Below, piece after piece: positions 14,487 to 23,778 of a stretch of DNA of 32,395 nt. Source of the stretch: Armatimonadota bacterium. GTDB lineage: Bacteria; Armatimonadota; UBA5829; JAUSEB01. The first letter of the stretch is position 1. Each line of letters starts with the position of its first letter. Position numbers and translations under genes: made by a program. Below the pieces are notes generated by a model, which was given only the letters and a program-made list of their open reading frames with translations, ran no database searches and was not told the origin of the DNA. The stretch spans positions 1-32,395 of the forward strand of contig JAUSEB010000212.1 in the NCBI GenBank assembly GCA_030650495.1, written 5' to 3'.

Positions 14487-17381
14487 GTGCGTCTCACCCG
14501 TCGAGAGTTCCTGCAAGGTATGGGGATCACGGTCAGTGGATTCGGCATAATGTCGCTGGGCTATGACCGCCTGGTTCCCTTTATTCACCAACCTGATGAT
14601 TTGATCCCCGGCGTTTCGACCTGGTACGCCACGAGCTGCCGCGAATGCCCCGCCGGATGCGCGATGGTCGTGCGTAATCGGGAAGCGCATGTAGTAAAGT
14701 GTGAAGGCAACCCCAAACATCCAGTAAGCCGTGGGACTCTCTGCGCCAGGGGACAGGCCGCTTTGCACGGTTTGTACGACCCCGACCGGATCAAGGGGCC
14801 GCTTCGAAAGAACAATTCCGGTGAATTCGACTCGGTGAAGTGGGAAGACGCCTTGGACGCCGTTGGAAAGCTCCTTGCAAAGCAACCTCGTATAGCGATT
14901 ATATCCGATCTTCAGACAGGCTCTCTCGATGCGTTGATGCGGACATGGCTTGGCGCATTTGGGTCAAATCGGCTGGTTGTTTATGAACCGATCAATTATG
15001 AGAAAGTTAAGCACGCTTCTGGTGGGATCGTTCCATCTTTCAATATAGCCGAAAGCGATTATCTGATCTCATTTGCGGCGGATTTTCTTGAGACGTGGAT
15101 ATCCCCTATCGAGTTCGCCCATCAGTTCGCCGCGATGCGCGAGATTAAGAATGGAAAACGCGCCCGGTTCGTGTATGTTGGGCCGAGAGTTTCGATGACC
15201 GCCGCAAATGCCGACGAGCGGATTATTGTCCCGCTGGACGCTGTGGCTGATATTGCTCAAACCATTGCGTCATTGAACGGTATGGCAACTGCGGCCCCTT
15301 CTAAACCCATAGAATCAGTTGCCCGCAAATACAACATCAGTGTTGATGACACTCATCGTATTGCGAATAGAGCGGCCGAGGCCCACACGCTTGTGTTGCC
15401 GGGGACAGATGAGCGGATCGCTGCCGCTGCAATGTCGATCAATGTGAACCGAAAAATATCTATGGTGGATTATTCTCGTCCGCATGCCGTGACAAACATC
15501 GCTTCTAAAATCGAAATGGTGAACCTGATAGCTGACCTCGATAACGGCAAGATTGATATTCTAATCATACATGGCGCAAACCCTGTATATGCGCTCCCAG
15601 AATCCGCACGGTTTGTTGAGGCGCTCAAGAAGGTCAAAACGGTCATTAGTCTTTCAAGCTATATGGACGAGACAACTGCTCTTGCAGACTTTGTATTGCC
15701 GTCCAATACGCCGTTGGAATCCTGGGGAGACTATCAGCCATATCCCGATGTAGCTAATTTGATGCAGCCGACGATGGGGACGTTGTTCGACACAAGGCAG
15801 ACCGGCGATATTCTTATAGAATTGGCAAGACGCACCGAACAAGATTCAAAGACCATTTTCAAAGCGGAGAATTTCTATGATTATCTGAGGCTTAGGTGGG
15901 GCGCGCCGGTGTCGGAGAAAGATGACGCTGCGGCGGCTCAATGGGAAGCAATGCTGCGTATTGGCGGCAAATGGCCCGGTTCCGAATCCGCAGGAACCGC
16001 CACGCCGTCCACAGGGTATCAGGTCGGATTTGAACAAGCGCCCACAGTGAAAGCTGCCGCTGTTCCCGCGAAAACGCCTGTTGTCGCTGAAACAGCAATG
16101 CTTCCAATCAAGACTTTGGATATTGCGCGTCCTGAACAAAAGGATGAGATCCGACTTTGGGCATATCCCAGCCTTTATTTATTTGACGGTCGTGGCGCGA
16201 ATCGCCGATGGCTTCAAGAAATGCCGGAGCCAATCGTTAAGGGAGCGTGGGATTCCTGGGCCGAGATAAATCCTATTACCGCGAAGAAGTTGGGAATCGA
16301 AACGAACGATGTCATCGAAGTATCCCATAATGGCGCAAGTATTCGCGTGTCCGCGTTCGTGTGGGAGGGCATAGCCCCGGACACAATCGGGATTCCAATG
16401 GGACAAGGACACACGCATTATGGCCGATACGCGGAAGGCATCGGCGTAAACGTACTGCCATTATTGAGTGTTGATAATCCCAATATCAAAGTCAGAAAAA
16501 CGGGTGAGAAAAAGCGAATAACGCGATGGAAGGGCGATGACGGGCAATATGGCCGCGAGATTGTGAAGACTGCCGCGCTTGGCGGTATGGCTGCTCATCG
16601 GGAAGTCACACTTCCCCTACCCCAGGGCTACAAATTCAACGATTTCTATCCAGGCCATGAGCACAAGAGTCCAGGAGAAAAGCTCGATGACTACCGCTGG
16701 GCGATGGTTATTGACGAGAACCGCTGCATTGGCTGCCATGCCTGCTCGGTGGCATGTTACGCTGAGAACAACATCGGAATCGTAGGCGCGGATGGAATTC
16801 GGCGAAACCGCGAAATGGCTTGGCTGAGAATTGACCGTTATATCGATTGGAAAGAATCTTCCGCGCCGATACTATTCCAGCCGATGCTCTGCCAGCATTG
16901 CGATTCGGCTCCATGCGAGTCAGTGTGCCCGGTTTATGCGTCTTATCACACCGAAGACGGATTAAACGCGCAAATCTATAACCGCTGCGTCGGTACTCGC
17001 TATTGCTCGAACAACTGCCCGTATAAAGTGCGCCGTTTCAATTGGTTCGATTATAAATGGCCGGAGCCGCTTAATTATCAGTTAAACCCGGATGTGACGG
17101 TCCGCGGCCGAGGCGTGATGGAGAAATGCACTCTCTGCGTCCAGCGGATTCGCCAGGCGAGAATCGTTGCGCGCAGGGAAGGCCGGCGAATACGAGACGG
17201 CGAGATCATGCCCGCGTGCGCTCAGACTTGCCCGACCGGGGTGTTTACTTTCGGCGATTTGAAAGACCCGGAGTCGCGGGTTTCAAAGCTGATACGCAAT
17301 GATCCGAGAGCGTATCAGGTTTTGCATGAGCTAAATACAAAACCGGCTGTGATATATCTTAGGCGTGTTATAGAAAGGTAA
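14487..17381 (+). CDS. actB: ActB: molybdopterin-oxidoreductase-like / iron-sulfur fusion subunit of Alternative Complex III
   Basis: This 964-residue protein has a twin-Arg-like N-terminus (TRREFLQ, residues 4-10) with a hydrophobic stretch, consistent with Tat export. Cys51/54/58/86 would bind the first [4Fe-4S] cluster of the molybdopterin-oxidoreductase fold, spanning to about 710. A disordered Ala/Pro-rich linker lies near 500-545. Residues about 742-915 are a PsrB/NrfC-type ferredoxin with four Cys groups (CIGCHAC, CQHCDSAPC, CVGTRYC, CTLC). ActB relatives in ACIII carry iron-sulfur clusters but no molybdenum cofactor. GTG 14487 follows AAAGGA by 9 bp. ACIII oxidises menaquinol and reduces c-type cytochromes. 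The neighbours ActC, ActD, ActF and ActA make the complex assignment strong. Confidence 0.9.
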   Translation: MRLTRREFLQGMGITVSGFGIMSLGYDRLVPFIHQPDDLIPGVSTWYATSCRECPAGCAMVVRNREAHVVKCEGNPKHPVSRGTLCARGQAALHGLYDPDRIKGPLRKNNSGEFDSVKWEDALDAVGKLLAKQPRIAIISDLQTGSLDALMRTWLGAFGSNRLVVYEPINYEKVKHASGGIVPSFNIAESDYLISFAADFLETWISPIEFAHQFAAMREIKNGKRARFVYVGPRVSMTAANADERIIVPLDAVADIAQTIASLNGMATAAPSKPIESVARKYNISVDDTHRIANRAAEAHTLVLPGTDERIAAAAMSINVNRKISMVDYSRPHAVTNIASKIEMVNLIADLDNGKIDILIIHGANPVYALPESARFVEALKKVKTVISLSSYMDETTALADFVLPSNTPLESWGDYQPYPDVANLMQPTMGTLFDTRQTGDILIELARRTEQDSKTIFKAENFYDYLRLRWGAPVSEKDDAAAAQWEAMLRIGGKWPGSESAGTATPSTGYQVGFEQAPTVKAAAVPAKTPVVAETAMLPIKTLDIARPEQKDEIRLWAYPSLYLFDGRGANRRWLQEMPEPIVKGAWDSWAEINPITAKKLGIETNDVIEVSHNGASIRVSAFVWEGIAPDTIGIPMGQGHTHYGRYAEGIGVNVLPLLSVDNPNIKVRKTGEKKRITRWKGDDGQYGREIVKTAALGGMAAHREVTLPLPQGYKFNDFYPGHEHKSPGEKLDDYRWAMVIDENRCIGCHACSVACYAENNIGIVGADGIRRNREMAWLRIDRYIDWKESSAPILFQPMLCQHCDSAPCESVCPVYASYHTEDGLNAQIYNRCVGTRYCSNNCPYKVRRFNWFDYKWPEPLNYQLNPDVTVRGRGVMEKCTLCVQRIRQARIVARREGRRIRDGEIMPACAQTCPTGVFTFGDLKDPESRVSKLIRNDPRAYQVLHELNTKPAVIYLRRVIER

Positions 17382-17419
17382 CTGTTCAGGGATGCGGAGA
17401 TTATTCACCCTCACCCTAA

Positions 17420-17487
17420 CCCTCTCCCGTCAAGGGAGAGGGAGTTTGGCGCCTTCGGCGCCAGCTTCGGCAGCAGGCTACCGAAGC
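17420..17487. repeat. Three consecutive hairpins between actB and actC (REP-like)
   Basis: CCCTCTCCC/GGGAGAGGG (17420-17442, 5-base loop) is followed by GGCGCC-TTC-GGCGCC (17448-17462) and GCTTCGG/CCGAAGC (17464-17487, 10-base loop). They fill the 166-bp gap inside the operon without a T-tract. They are more likely REP-type mRNA-stabilising or differential-expression elements than a full terminator. Confidence 0.85.
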
Positions 17488-17547
17488 AACAGACCTGGCG
17501 TGATGTATACAAGGCGGATTGTGGAGAAGCCCTGACGAGGAGAAGCC

Positions 17548-18867
17548 TTGCCGAATAAGACGTTCAGAGATATAGACAATCAGGTTCTGGCTTCGCTTGG
17601 TAGGCCCTCTCGCGGCTATCTAGCGATACTTGGGATTTGCCTGCTGCTTGTTTTAGCTGGCGTCACGGCGTACGGCTTCATCTACTTCATAGGTTTTGGC
17701 GTAACCGGGCTGAATGTGCCTGTATCATGGGCGGTTTTGATAACAAATTTCGTGTTCTGGATCGGAATAGCGCACTCCGGCACTTTAATTTCCGCAATTC
17801 TCTTTCTCTTCCGCACGAGATGGAGAAACGGCATCAACAGAGCCGCCGAAGCGATGACGATTTTCGCGATTATGACCGCCGGTATGTTTCCATTGGCGCA
17901 TTTGGGACGGCTGTGGGTGGCCTACTGGCTGCTGCCGTATCCGAACTACCGCCATTTGTGGCCGAACTTCAAATCGCCGCTTGTTTGGGATGTGGTTGCG
18001 GTCACGACGTATTTCACGGTCAGCTTGCTTTTCTTCTATTTGGGATTGATTCCAGATCTGGCTACCGCAAGGGATAAGACCGAAGGCCGGCGCAAGAGGC
18101 TGTACTCAGTGTTGTCCCTTGGTTGGACAGGCAGGTATGAGCAATGGCGGCATTACGCGCGGGGATACTTAGCATTGGCTGCGCTTGCGACGCCGCTGGT
18201 CATCTCCGTGCACAGCGTCGTGTCGTGGGATTTCGCAATGTCGATCCTGCCGGGATGGCACACGACCATCTTCGCGCCATACTTTGTTGCAGGAGCGATT
18301 CACTCCGGGCTTGCGATGGTAATTACGCTTCTCATTCCGCTGCGAAAGGCGCTGCGTTTAGAACGAATACTTACCCCCTATTACTTCGAGCAAATGGCGC
18401 TTCTGTTGATACTGACAGGCTCGATAGTGGGGTACGCCTACGTTGTCGAAGGTTTTATGTCCTGGTACAGCGCGGACAAGTTCGAGCGGCAGTTTGTGTC
18501 ATGGCGGGTATTTGGCAGTTACTCCGTATTTTTCTGGCTTATGGTTGTCTGCAACGTCGTCACTCCAATGACGTTCTTTTTCAAGAGGCTGAGAACCAGT
18601 TTTACGTGGCTAATGATCGCGGCTATTTTGATAAACATCGGCATGTGGTTCGAGCGATTCGTTATCATAGTTACCTCGCTGTCTCACGGATTTCTACCGT
18701 CAACCTGGGGGCTGTACGCGCCGAGGCTTGTCGAAATTCTGATAACGCTGATGGCGTTCGGCTTTTTCTTCTTCCTGTTCCTCTGTTTTGTCAAGCTTTT
18801 CCCGTCCATCCCGATGAGCGAGCTTAAGGAACAGACGCTGCCCCGCATGGAGGAAACCGATGCCTGA
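17548..18867 (+). CDS. actC: ActC: NrfD-like polytopic quinol-oxidising subunit of Alternative Complex III
   Basis: This 439-residue protein has about ten membrane helices of the NrfD/PsrC family. Characteristic segments include HSGTLISAILFLFR near residue 75, HLGRLWVAYWLLPYPN near 120 and MSWYSADKFE near 307. In ACIII ActC binds menaquinol beside the ActB clusters. The start is TTG 17548 with GAGGAG 5 bp upstream; no better ATG is near. It overlaps actD by 8 bp, so the two are coupled. The gene is separated from actB only by the triple hairpin. Confidence 0.9.
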   Translation: MPNKTFRDIDNQVLASLGRPSRGYLAILGICLLLVLAGVTAYGFIYFIGFGVTGLNVPVSWAVLITNFVFWIGIAHSGTLISAILFLFRTRWRNGINRAAEAMTIFAIMTAGMFPLAHLGRLWVAYWLLPYPNYRHLWPNFKSPLVWDVVAVTTYFTVSLLFFYLGLIPDLATARDKTEGRRKRLYSVLSLGWTGRYEQWRHYARGYLALAALATPLVISVHSVVSWDFAMSILPGWHTTIFAPYFVAGAIHSGLAMVITLLIPLRKALRLERILTPYYFEQMALLLILTGSIVGYAYVVEGFMSWYSADKFERQFVSWRVFGSYSVFFWLMVVCNVVTPMTFFFKRLRTSFTWLMIAAILINIGMWFERFVIIVTSLSHGFLPSTWGLYAPRLVEILITLMAFGFFFFLFLCFVKLFPSIPMSELKEQTLPRMEETDA

Positions 18868-19378
18868 GACGCTGACAGTCCGGGCGCAATTGGATAGATA
18901 CGAGGATTTGGAGCGGGTTCTGCGAGCGCTGAAAGAATCGACTTTTAACCGATATGAAGCCTACGGTCCGACAAATCTCGTGGAGTTGGAAGACCTTATG
19001 CCGGAAGAAGGAAGCTGGGTTCGCGGCTGGTCGACTTCCTGGGCTATAGTCGGGCTGGTGTCGTTCTGGCTCATGTGCGTCCTGTCGGCTCTCATCTACA
19101 ATCTGATAGTGGGCGGCAAACCGCCATGGTCGAATATCCCCTTTGTGATTCCGGCTTATGAAGGAACTATTTTGATTGGTTCGATTGCCGCTTTTCTTGC
19201 CACTATAGGCTATGCCCGGCTTGGGAGACGCAGAAGCGAGGAAGATCGGAATAAAACTTACACCGGGGACAGCTATGGCGTGGTGGTCAAGTGCGATCCG
19301 AGCAATAGGGATGAGGTTATCGATTTGCTGACGAACGCAGGGGCAGCGGATATACAAGAGGAGCGTCGGGAGCTATGA
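18860..19378 (+). CDS. actD: ActD: DUF3341 membrane subunit of Alternative Complex III
   Basis: This 172-residue protein has the DUF3341 pattern: a cytoplasmic N-terminal domain ending in YEAYGPTNLVELEDLMPEEG-like sequence near residue 40, two membrane helices (about 60-85 and 95-118) and a soluble C-terminal tail that folds back into a ferredoxin-like half. DUF3341 is a good marker for ACIII as opposed to Psr or Qrc complexes. It overlaps actC by 8 bp and actF by 4 bp (ATGA). No signal peptide is seen. Confidence 0.9.
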   Translation: MPETLTVRAQLDRYEDLERVLRALKESTFNRYEAYGPTNLVELEDLMPEEGSWVRGWSTSWAIVGLVSFWLMCVLSALIYNLIVGGKPPWSNIPFVIPAYEGTILIGSIAAFLATIGYARLGRRRSEEDRNKTYTGDSYGVVVKCDPSNRDEVIDLLTNAGAADIQEERREL

Positions 19379-20565
19379 CAAGACTACCGGAGCTTACTGC
19401 ACAACCTTTATCCTTCCGGCTGCGCCTGGCTGCCGTAATTATGCTTGTCATTGGAGTGGCGGGGCTGGCAATAGGGTTCACAACCGGCCAGATGGTCGAA
19501 GCATGGCTATGGCTGAACATACTTTTCGTAGTGTTCTTAGGCATCGCTCAGGCAATGATTGTTTGGGCGGCTGTATTTCGCGTGGCGCAGGCGCGTTGGA
19601 CACCGGCGGTTAACCGAATCGGCCACTCCGTCATAGGATTCATGCCCATTATGTATATCGTCCTCATCATTTTAGTTGTGGGAATTAAGGAATTTGCGCC
19701 ATGGGCTACACACCCGGTCACTGGAAAGGCCGAATGGCTGAATGTGCCGTTTATGGCGGCGCGGAATCTGATTGGCGTGGCGGTATTATTCTTACTAGAC
19801 TACCTGATGGTCCGATTCTCATTGCTTGCGGACGCTAAGGTCAGACGTGGAGAAGATGTCACGGACGACGACCAGCACAGGCTGAATGTGATCTCACTTA
19901 TCGTGATCTTCGCGTATGCGGCGGTAGGCTCCGTAATCGCTTACGATTTCATAATGGCGCTGTCGCCCGAATGGGTCAGCACGATGTTCGCGCCATACTT
20001 CTGGATCAGCAATCTCTATGCGGCGATGGGCGTAATGATAATCCTGTCTGGAGCGCTGCGCAAATCTTTACGGATGGAGCAATATCTTGGCAAATCGCAA
20101 TTCCAGGATATGGGGAATTTGATGCTGGCGTTCGGATTCTTCTCGATGGGCCTGTTTTTCGCGCAATATTTGACCATCTGGTATGGGAATTTGCCTTGGG
20201 AGACGCGGTTCTTGATCGTGCGATACTATAAAGGCCCCTGGCCTTATCTTGGTTGGACGGCTTTTATTTTGCAATACATAATCCCATTCGTGTTGCTTCA
20301 AAGCCGTATTATCAAACGGAATCCAAAATTCAGCATTCCCGTAGCGGTTATTGCGCTTATTGGATTCATTTTGGAGAGATATGTTCTGATAGTCCCTTCG
20401 TTGGCGCCTGGCTCACTGCTAATATCTCCTGTTTCAGCTATCGGTTTCCTGGCGTTCCTTGGCGCTTTCGTTTTGGTGATAGCCGTGTTCTTCAGCAGAT
20501 ACTCACCAATATCCGCGGCGCAGGCGGCGCTTCCTGAGTTGGAGCCGCTGGAGGTATCGCCGTGA
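19375..20565 (+). CDS. actF: ActF: second NrfD-like polytopic subunit of Alternative Complex III
   Basis: This 396-residue protein has about ten membrane segments resembling ActC, but is shorter. GHSVIGFMPIMYIVLI near residue 82 and LSPEWVSTMFAPYFWISNLYA near 200 correspond to the NrfD fold, and FFAQYLTIWYGNLPWE near 260 is typical of ActF. In ACIII, ActF packs against ActC and may carry a proton half-channel. The start ATG overlaps the actD stop (ATGA), and the stop overlaps the actA start (GTGA). The usual actE cytochrome between D and F is missing here and may be the lipoprotein at 24355. Confidence 0.85.
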   Translation: MTRLPELTAQPLSFRLRLAAVIMLVIGVAGLAIGFTTGQMVEAWLWLNILFVVFLGIAQAMIVWAAVFRVAQARWTPAVNRIGHSVIGFMPIMYIVLIILVVGIKEFAPWATHPVTGKAEWLNVPFMAARNLIGVAVLFLLDYLMVRFSLLADAKVRRGEDVTDDDQHRLNVISLIVIFAYAAVGSVIAYDFIMALSPEWVSTMFAPYFWISNLYAAMGVMIILSGALRKSLRMEQYLGKSQFQDMGNLMLAFGFFSMGLFFAQYLTIWYGNLPWETRFLIVRYYKGPWPYLGWTAFILQYIIPFVLLQSRIIKRNPKFSIPVAVIALIGFILERYVLIVPSLAPGSLLISPVSAIGFLAFLGAFVLVIAVFFSRYSPISAAQAALPELEPLEVSP

Positions 20566-21089
20566 GGATTCCGGCCATAAAATCCTCTTTACCCGGCAGG
20601 CCGGCGGCTATATTGAGCGCTGTTGCCTTGCTGCTTGCTATGGGCTTGGGTCTTTATCTGCAATCGCTTAGAGCAGGCCCCGCGCAGCCGATACCTTTCA
20701 GCCATAACTTGCATGTGACCAGCAAGAAGCTGAACTGCTTCTTTTGCCATCCTTACGCAACTGAATCATCAAATGCAGGGATGCCGCCGGTGGAAAAGTG
20801 CCTGCTGTGCCATAATGTCATTGCGGCGCAGTGGGAACCGATTGCCAAAATCCATAAATACAAACGCATGGGAAAGGGAATTCCGTGGGTTCGGGTGAAT
20901 AAGGTTCCAGACTTCACTCATTTCAGCCACCAGGCTCATCTTGCCCGCGAGTTCGACTGCGGCGTATGCCATGGTAATGTGGCGGAAATGGACCGCGTTT
21001 ACCAGGCCAATAAGTTCACGATGGGTTTCTGTGTTGATTGCCATAAGGAAAATAACGCGTCGATAGACTGTTATACGTGTCATTATTGA
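20562..21089 (+). CDS. actA: ActA: pentaheme cytochrome c of Alternative Complex III, at an unusual downstream position
   Basis: This 175-residue protein has an N-terminal hydrophobic anchor (residues 14-35) and five CxxCH heme sites, at 59-63, 80-84, 133-137, 157-161 and 170-174, with the last two residues from the end. The five-heme count, small size and membrane anchor match ActA, which collects electrons from ActB. In most ACIII operons actA is first; here it follows actF. GTG 20562 with GGAGG 7 bp upstream is the start, overlapping the actF stop as GTGA. The last bases are 11 bp before ccoN. A Qrc-type multiheme is a less likely alternative because DUF3341 is present. Confidence 0.87.
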   Translation: MRIPAIKSSLPGRPAAILSAVALLLAMGLGLYLQSLRAGPAQPIPFSHNLHVTSKKLNCFFCHPYATESSNAGMPPVEKCLLCHNVIAAQWEPIAKIHKYKRMGKGIPWVRVNKVPDFTHFSHQAHLAREFDCGVCHGNVAEMDRVYQANKFTMGFCVDCHKENNASIDCYTCHY

Positions 21090-21100
21090 TCGAGGTAACA

Positions 21101-22477
21101 ATGCCAAGAGAAAGTCTGATTAAGAGAGCGGGTAACGAACACAGCGGGGCTAAGTGTTTCCTGATTAGCGGATCAATTTGGTTCGCGTTGGGAACGCTTG
21201 CGGGCCTCGGCAGCGCTATTCATCTGGTCGCTCCCGATTTCTTCGCCAATATCTCCTGGCTGGAGTTTGGTCGAATCAGGCAGGTTCACGTAAACACTGT
21301 TCTCTTTGGCTTTGTCGTCTCTATGCTCATCGGCTGCGCTTTGTATATATTACCGCGCGTTCTTGCTACAAAGTTATACAGCGAGCGCATGGCCGTCCTC
21401 GCATCAATTGCGCTCAATCTGGCTATCACAATAGGCGATATTGGCCTTATGATGGGACTCACCCAGGGTCGCGAATACGCCGAGTATATATTTCCGTCCG
21501 ACGTTCTTGTCGTGCTTGCGTTCGCGCTTCTTGGCATTTGCTTTATTATGACCATAGTGCGGAGAACCGAGCCGCTCCTTTATGTCTCCTCATGGTACTT
21601 TGTCGGCGCTATCTTGTGGACGATTGTTATGTACCCGCTCGGCAACGTTATGTGGCATCCGGCGACCGGCGCGGAATCGGGCGTTATCGACGCTATTTTC
21701 CTCTGGTTTTATGGACACAATATCTTCGGCCTGCTTGTCACTCCGCTGGCGGTCGGAATCGCGTATTATATGTTTCCGAGGATAGCCGGCGCGCCGCTCT
21801 ACAGCCAAATTTTATCCATCATTGGCTTCTGGTCACTGCTGCTCTTTTACACGCATATCGGAGCGCATCATCTTATACAGGCGCCGATTCCGACATGGCT
21901 CAAGACGGTTTCAATTATAGACAGCTATGCGATGATGCTGCCGGTCGCGACGGTCTTGATAAACCAGTGGTACACCGCAAGGGGCAGGTTTAATAAGTTT
22001 CTGGTCAACCCCGCAGCCAAATTGATGTTTATTGGCACGATCTGGTACGCAATTGTCTGCGTTCAAGGACCGCTGCAGTCGCTTGCATCGGTCCAGCGGG
22101 TCACACACTTCAACAACTGGGTTATCGGCCACGCGCATATTGCTGTACTTGGATTCACCGGTTTCATTGCGCTCGGCGGAATGTACTACGTGCTGCCATA
22201 CATATCCGGTCGTAAGATTTACAGCGAGAAACTGATAAACGTACAGTATTGGCTCCTGCTGCTCGGCCTTGTCGACTTCTTCATAGTTCTTACAGCCGCG
22301 GGGTTGATACAGGGCCAGGACTGGCTGCACGGCGCAACTGTTTATCGCACGGTTCCGATGATGAAGCCCTATATGACGCTTAGGCTTATGGGTGGTTTGT
22401 TGATAATATCGGGAGCTTTTATCGGATTATATAATGTGATTATGACTTTTCACAGGGGGGAGCAAATCCAACTGTGA
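21101..22477 (+). CDS. ccoN: cbb3-type cytochrome c oxidase subunit I (CcoN)
   Basis: This 458-residue protein has about twelve membrane helices. Expected heme and CuB ligands are in RQVHVNTVLFG near residue 62, FYGHNIFG near 205, GAHHLIQAP near 254 and GHAHIAVLG near 345; this HH pair with low-spin and high-spin heme His is the cbb3 pattern. It reduces oxygen at the membrane, normally with high affinity. The GTG 21077 frame start would overlap actA; ATG 21101 with GAGG 5 bp upstream is better. The stop overlaps the next gene (GTGA). Adjacent act genes suggest that ACIII and the oxidase are co-expressed and may associate. Confidence 0.93.
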   Translation: MPRESLIKRAGNEHSGAKCFLISGSIWFALGTLAGLGSAIHLVAPDFFANISWLEFGRIRQVHVNTVLFGFVVSMLIGCALYILPRVLATKLYSERMAVLASIALNLAITIGDIGLMMGLTQGREYAEYIFPSDVLVVLAFALLGICFIMTIVRRTEPLLYVSSWYFVGAILWTIVMYPLGNVMWHPATGAESGVIDAIFLWFYGHNIFGLLVTPLAVGIAYYMFPRIAGAPLYSQILSIIGFWSLLLFYTHIGAHHLIQAPIPTWLKTVSIIDSYAMMLPVATVLINQWYTARGRFNKFLVNPAAKLMFIGTIWYAIVCVQGPLQSLASVQRVTHFNNWVIGHAHIAVLGFTGFIALGGMYYVLPYISGRKIYSEKLINVQYWLLLLGLVDFFIVLTAAGLIQGQDWLHGATVYRTVPMMKPYMTLRLMGGLLIISGAFIGLYNVIMTFHRGEQIQL

Positions 22478-23511
22478 GAGCGATACTGTCCAAAATCGCG
22501 GCGGCTTTCAGGTCGTCCGAAGGGATAATTGTATTCGGCAGCCTGCTTGTGGTCTTTGCCGCCACCCTGGCGACCGTCTACTGGCCTGTTTTGACAATTA
22601 AGGACACACCTTCTAATCAGTGGCGGCCTCTTACCAAGTTGGAACTGGAAGGAAGGCGCAGGTATGTAGCCAACGGCTGCACCTACTGCCATTCACAATA
22701 CGTCAGGCCGCAGGACTGGGGAATTGGAGCGGAGCGCATCGCAAAGACAGGCGATTATTATCGTCAATCGCCGCATTTGCTGGGATCAGAACGAACAGGC
22801 CCCGACCTTTCACAGGAAGGCGGCGAGCATTCGGATGATTGGCATATCGCTCATTTCATTAATCCGCGTTGGACACGACCGAGGTCGTTGATGCCAAGAT
22901 TTGAATTCGAAGGCGACCGGAATATCAAGGCTCTTGTGGCATATATGCAGAGCCTCGGCGATAAGAATGCTGACGAGCGTATGGAGATTCAAAAACGCTT
23001 CCATAAGGAGGCAATTGCCGCGTATAAGAAAGGGCCGGATGAGAATATCCGCTGGCTTCATGCGCGCGTGCCTAAGACGTGGCGTGCCATGCCGACCGAG
23101 AGTCCGGTGACTAATTCTTCCGTTGCTCGCGGGGAGAAGATTTATCAGGATTATTGTATCGGATGCCACGGGCCTGTCGGAGACGGCAATGGTCCGGCGG
23201 CGAAGTATCTTGAGCCTCGCCCTGTCAACTTCACCACTTTGAAGCGGCATTTGGTGGAAGGCAAATACATAGGCGGAATTCTTTATTATCAGATTATGAA
23301 CGGTATCACAGGGACGGCGATGCCGTATTTCAAGAAGGATTTGGAGTCGGCAAAGATTTGGGATGTGGGTAATTACATCGAGAAGAACTTCATCAATCAT
23401 ACTGACGACAAGTATATTACGGAAGGCATTCCTGCGTCTTATGAGGGAAAACATGCCGGGCCGGTCACAAAGAAACCGACGCCAGAGTCCAGCCGGGGAG
23501 AAGCGCGATGA
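22474..23511 (+). CDS. ccoO: CcoO monoheme cytochrome c fused to a second cytochrome c domain
   Basis: This 345-residue protein begins with a CcoO-like part: one membrane helix (about 14-38), then CTYCH near residue 69 followed by SQYVRPQDW and a Met ligand in LMPRF near 140. Residues about 210-315 form a second cytochrome c with CIGCH near 229 and AMPYF as Met ligand. Standard CcoO ends near 200 residues and CcoP is a separate diheme protein, so this looks like CcoO carrying one CcoP-type domain. The start is GTG 22474, overlapping ccoN by four bases, and the stop overlaps the next gene (ATGA). It should relay electrons from periplasmic cytochrome c to CcoN. Confidence 0.87.
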   Translation: MRAILSKIAAAFRSSEGIIVFGSLLVVFAATLATVYWPVLTIKDTPSNQWRPLTKLELEGRRRYVANGCTYCHSQYVRPQDWGIGAERIAKTGDYYRQSPHLLGSERTGPDLSQEGGEHSDDWHIAHFINPRWTRPRSLMPRFEFEGDRNIKALVAYMQSLGDKNADERMEIQKRFHKEAIAAYKKGPDENIRWLHARVPKTWRAMPTESPVTNSSVARGEKIYQDYCIGCHGPVGDGNGPAAKYLEPRPVNFTTLKRHLVEGKYIGGILYYQIMNGITGTAMPYFKKDLESAKIWDVGNYIEKNFINHTDDKYITEGIPASYEGKHAGPVTKKPTPESSRGEAR

Positions 23512-23768
23512 CATTTGTCGATGTGTGGATAGGATACGCGATATTCGGCGCTTTTGTGTTTTCCGCGGTTTTTGTCTGGGCGGTGCGTTCGCGGCAGTTT
23601 ACGGAATTGGACCGACAGCGTTACATTGCGCTTAGGGCCGAGAAGCCGCTGGAGCATGATAGCGCCGTGCGGCCCAGCCGGGTCGATCGATATACATGCG
23701 CGGCGCTGCTCTTGTTGACTTGCGGAGTCATATCCATAGCGCTGTGGCTTGGACTTAGGAATCAATAG
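23508..23768 (+). CDS. CcoS-like small membrane protein with an extra C-terminal helix
   Basis: The first 35 or so residues match CcoS: a membrane helix followed by FVWAVRSRQFTELD, close to the conserved WAVRSGQFDDLD segment. CcoS is needed for assembling active cbb3 oxidase. The remaining part adds a basic linker and a second helix near residues 62-83, which ordinary CcoS (about 50-70 residues) lacks. ATG overlaps the ccoO stop (ATGA). The position between structural genes, rather than with ccoGHI, is unusual. An alternative is a CcoQ-like subunit. Confidence 0.68.
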   Translation: MTFVDVWIGYAIFGAFVFSAVFVWAVRSRQFTELDRQRYIALRAEKPLEHDSAVRPSRVDRYTCAALLLLTCGVISIALWLGLRNQ

Positions 23769-23778
23769 GGAGAGGTAG

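Noticed and set aside
14270-14548. Minus-strand open frame of 92 codons
   Set aside because: It is antisense to the actB leader and N-terminus, crosses the 19-bp inverted-repeat element and has no recognisable domain.
14487-17381. ActB as an active molybdenum reductase (for example a sulfur or nitrate reductase)
   Set aside because: Neighbouring DUF3341 (ActD), two NrfD-type proteins and a pentaheme cytochrome fit Alternative Complex III, whose ActB lacks the molybdenum cofactor.
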